NCBI RefSeq assembly: GCF_000691505.1
Contig: NZ_JMIP02000022.1
Coordinates: 3,691-47,152 of the forward strand
DNA from: Halostagnicola sp. A56
Lineage (GTDB): Archaea; Halobacteriota; Halobacteria; Halobacteriales; Natrialbaceae
Length of the DNA: 43,462 nucleotides
Direction: 5' to 3'
Program-made: the position numbers and the translations under genes
In this document: positions 42,625 to 43,462 of the stretch, piece by piece
Layout of the letters: the number at the start of each line of letters is the position of its first letter
Numbering within the stretch: the first letter of the stretch is position 1
The notes under the pieces: generated by a model
What the model was told of the DNA's origin: nothing
The model's input: only the letters and a program-made list of their open reading frames with translations
Database searches by the model: none

Positions 42625-43107
42625 ATGAATCGGCGTCCCTTTCTCACATCACTCGGTACTCTCGGTGTCTCGTGTCTTGCTGGGTGTTCTCAGTTTCGGA
42701 ACGGCGATATCCCCGCTGGAAGCCTCCAATTTGAGAATCGCAGTGATCTTCCGCATACCGTCGGTATTTCGGTTGTAGACGTTGGCACCGAATCAGAGAC
42801 GACAGCAGATGGTTACAGCGTTTCTGGGGACGTGACGGTCCCGCCTAAGCAACGAACACTGACGGCCTCTACATCAGTCGCTCCCGGCGAGACCAAGACC
42901 TTTGAGAACGTCTTCACCGAATCGGTGTACTACTTAACCGAGTTCACAATTGACGGTACGACGCCCGATACTGGTGGGCCGGTTCCATATAATCCGTCAC
43001 CGCCTGGAAGACAGTACTACGCCATCATAATGGGGGTTGTGTATACTTCCGGTGAGTTTTCGTATGTGAATCGGTCGACAGACAATGCTGGTGATTTCAA
43101 GCGATAG
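42625..43107 (+). CDS. Tat-exported lipoprotein, hypothetical
   Basis: 160 residues from ATG 42625. A twin-arginine signal (NRRPFLTSLGTLG) is followed by a lipobox LAGC (Cys21), so it is exported folded and lipid-anchored on the cell surface. The mature part is short and beta-rich (SLQFENRSDLPHTVGISVVD, STSVAPGETKTFENVFTESV), a common haloarchaeal lipoprotein pattern. No family recognised. Confidence 0.85.
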   Translation: MNRRPFLTSLGTLGVSCLAGCSQFRNGDIPAGSLQFENRSDLPHTVGISVVDVGTESETTADGYSVSGDVTVPPKQRTLTASTSVAPGETKTFENVFTESVYYLTEFTIDGTTPDTGGPVPYNPSPPGRQYYAIIMGVVYTSGEFSYVNRSTDNAGDFKR

Positions 43108-43462
43108 GTCAACTAGCTCTATCAAAATTATATAATCCTATATTTATAGAGCACTGTGATGAATGCAGTCACTGTGCTGATCGTTCACCGGAAAGTCATG
43201 GAGAAGCGTGCGATTATGACACAGTCCAACCAATACAAGCCGAACGAGGCGTCCCGAGGACCCATCAGGTGACGCTTAGAGGCTGTTCGTTACTACAACG
43301 GGATTGACCTTGTCATTAGTTAGATGTGACCCTCGAGAATCGAAGATAGCTTCGGATATCTGATGCTGTCTGTACTGGTAGTGCGTAGACGCCACGTCTG
43401 TGGTAGCCCAGAGCTATCGTGCTCGGAGTCTAAGAGACCGTATGGGTACCACACTCTCTCCC
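43108..43462. other. AT-rich stretch at the right edge, no gene supported
   Basis: A 37-codon frame near 43158-43271 (MNAVTVLIVHRKVMEK...) and a following short run (RLEAVRYYNGIDLVIS) have no support as genes. They may be debris of a transposase or a partial gene. I see nothing else recognisable. Confidence 0.6.

Noticed and set aside
43158..43271. 37-codon frame near the right edge
   Set aside because: No promoter, family or coding-pattern support, and it lies in AT-rich debris.

Overview
The window looks like a chromosome segment of a halophilic archaeon, probably Natrialbales-like (Natrinema, Haloterrigena or Natronorubrum grade). Core genes are GC-rich, and their proteins are acidic and dense in Asp and Glu. 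Many genes have a TATA element about 25-33 bases before the first codon, the leaderless arrangement usual in haloarchaea. Archaeal or eukaryote-like information genes are present (TFS, NAC, TrmI-like methyltransferase, tRNA-Phe), as are haloarchaeal small-protein families. The family placement is inference.

Core and accessory blocks alternate. 1-3.0 kb is AT-rich accessory DNA: a CoA-transferase fragment, an MFS carrier and a luciferase-like oxidoreductase, followed by a wHTH/PemK toxin-antitoxin pair (3.1-3.8 kb). 3.8-15.7 kb is mostly core: a dapA-dapB-dapD run without the lysA/dapF/dapE genes usually found next to it, HtpX, a NYN nuclease, a PUA protein, NAC, TrmI, TFS, an MFS carrier, DUF5797-like and DUF5787-like proteins, a TM2 protein, a Nudix hydrolase and a stray uS10-like protein. 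15.7-19.9 kb is a catabolic island: an NahE/PhdJ-like hydratase-aldolase, an amidohydrolase and an aldehyde dehydrogenase, with a fossil piece of a second ALDH. 19.9-24.5 kb holds a DUF3006 plus lamin-tail/metallo-beta-lactamase lipoprotein pair, gene debris, an ArsR-like regulator and a membrane protein with a broken paralogue. 24.6-27.4 kb is core again (hydrolase, DUF7556-like, CBS, glyS).

glyS stops abruptly where it meets the truncated 3' end of a tyrosine integrase read from the other strand, so one junction breaks both genes. 28.0-30.3 kb carries tRNA-Phe(GAA) and two arrays of tRNA-tail fragments and nested hairpins, the sort of structure expected of repeatedly used or decayed integration sites. 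A second element-like island (31.7-37.1 kb) lies between DUF5815-like and DUF5816-like genes. It contains a membrane protein followed by three overlapping, related acidic microprotein genes, an orphan IS200/IS605-type end, and an IS1341-type tnpB element that appears to have landed in codons 4-5 of a coiled-coil gene. The coiled-coil gene is last in a four-gene operon driven from a two-operator divergent promoter shared with a PhiH1-repressor-like wHTH.

37.3-43.1 kb returns to core-like genes: a frameshifted 5'-nucleotidase, two universal stress proteins, an MscS channel, a TrmB regulator followed by a perfect 56-bp tandem duplication, and a Tat lipoprotein. The strongest leads are the glyS/integrase junction, the microprotein array, the tRNA-tail palindrome arrays, and the tnpB insertion with its predicted guide.
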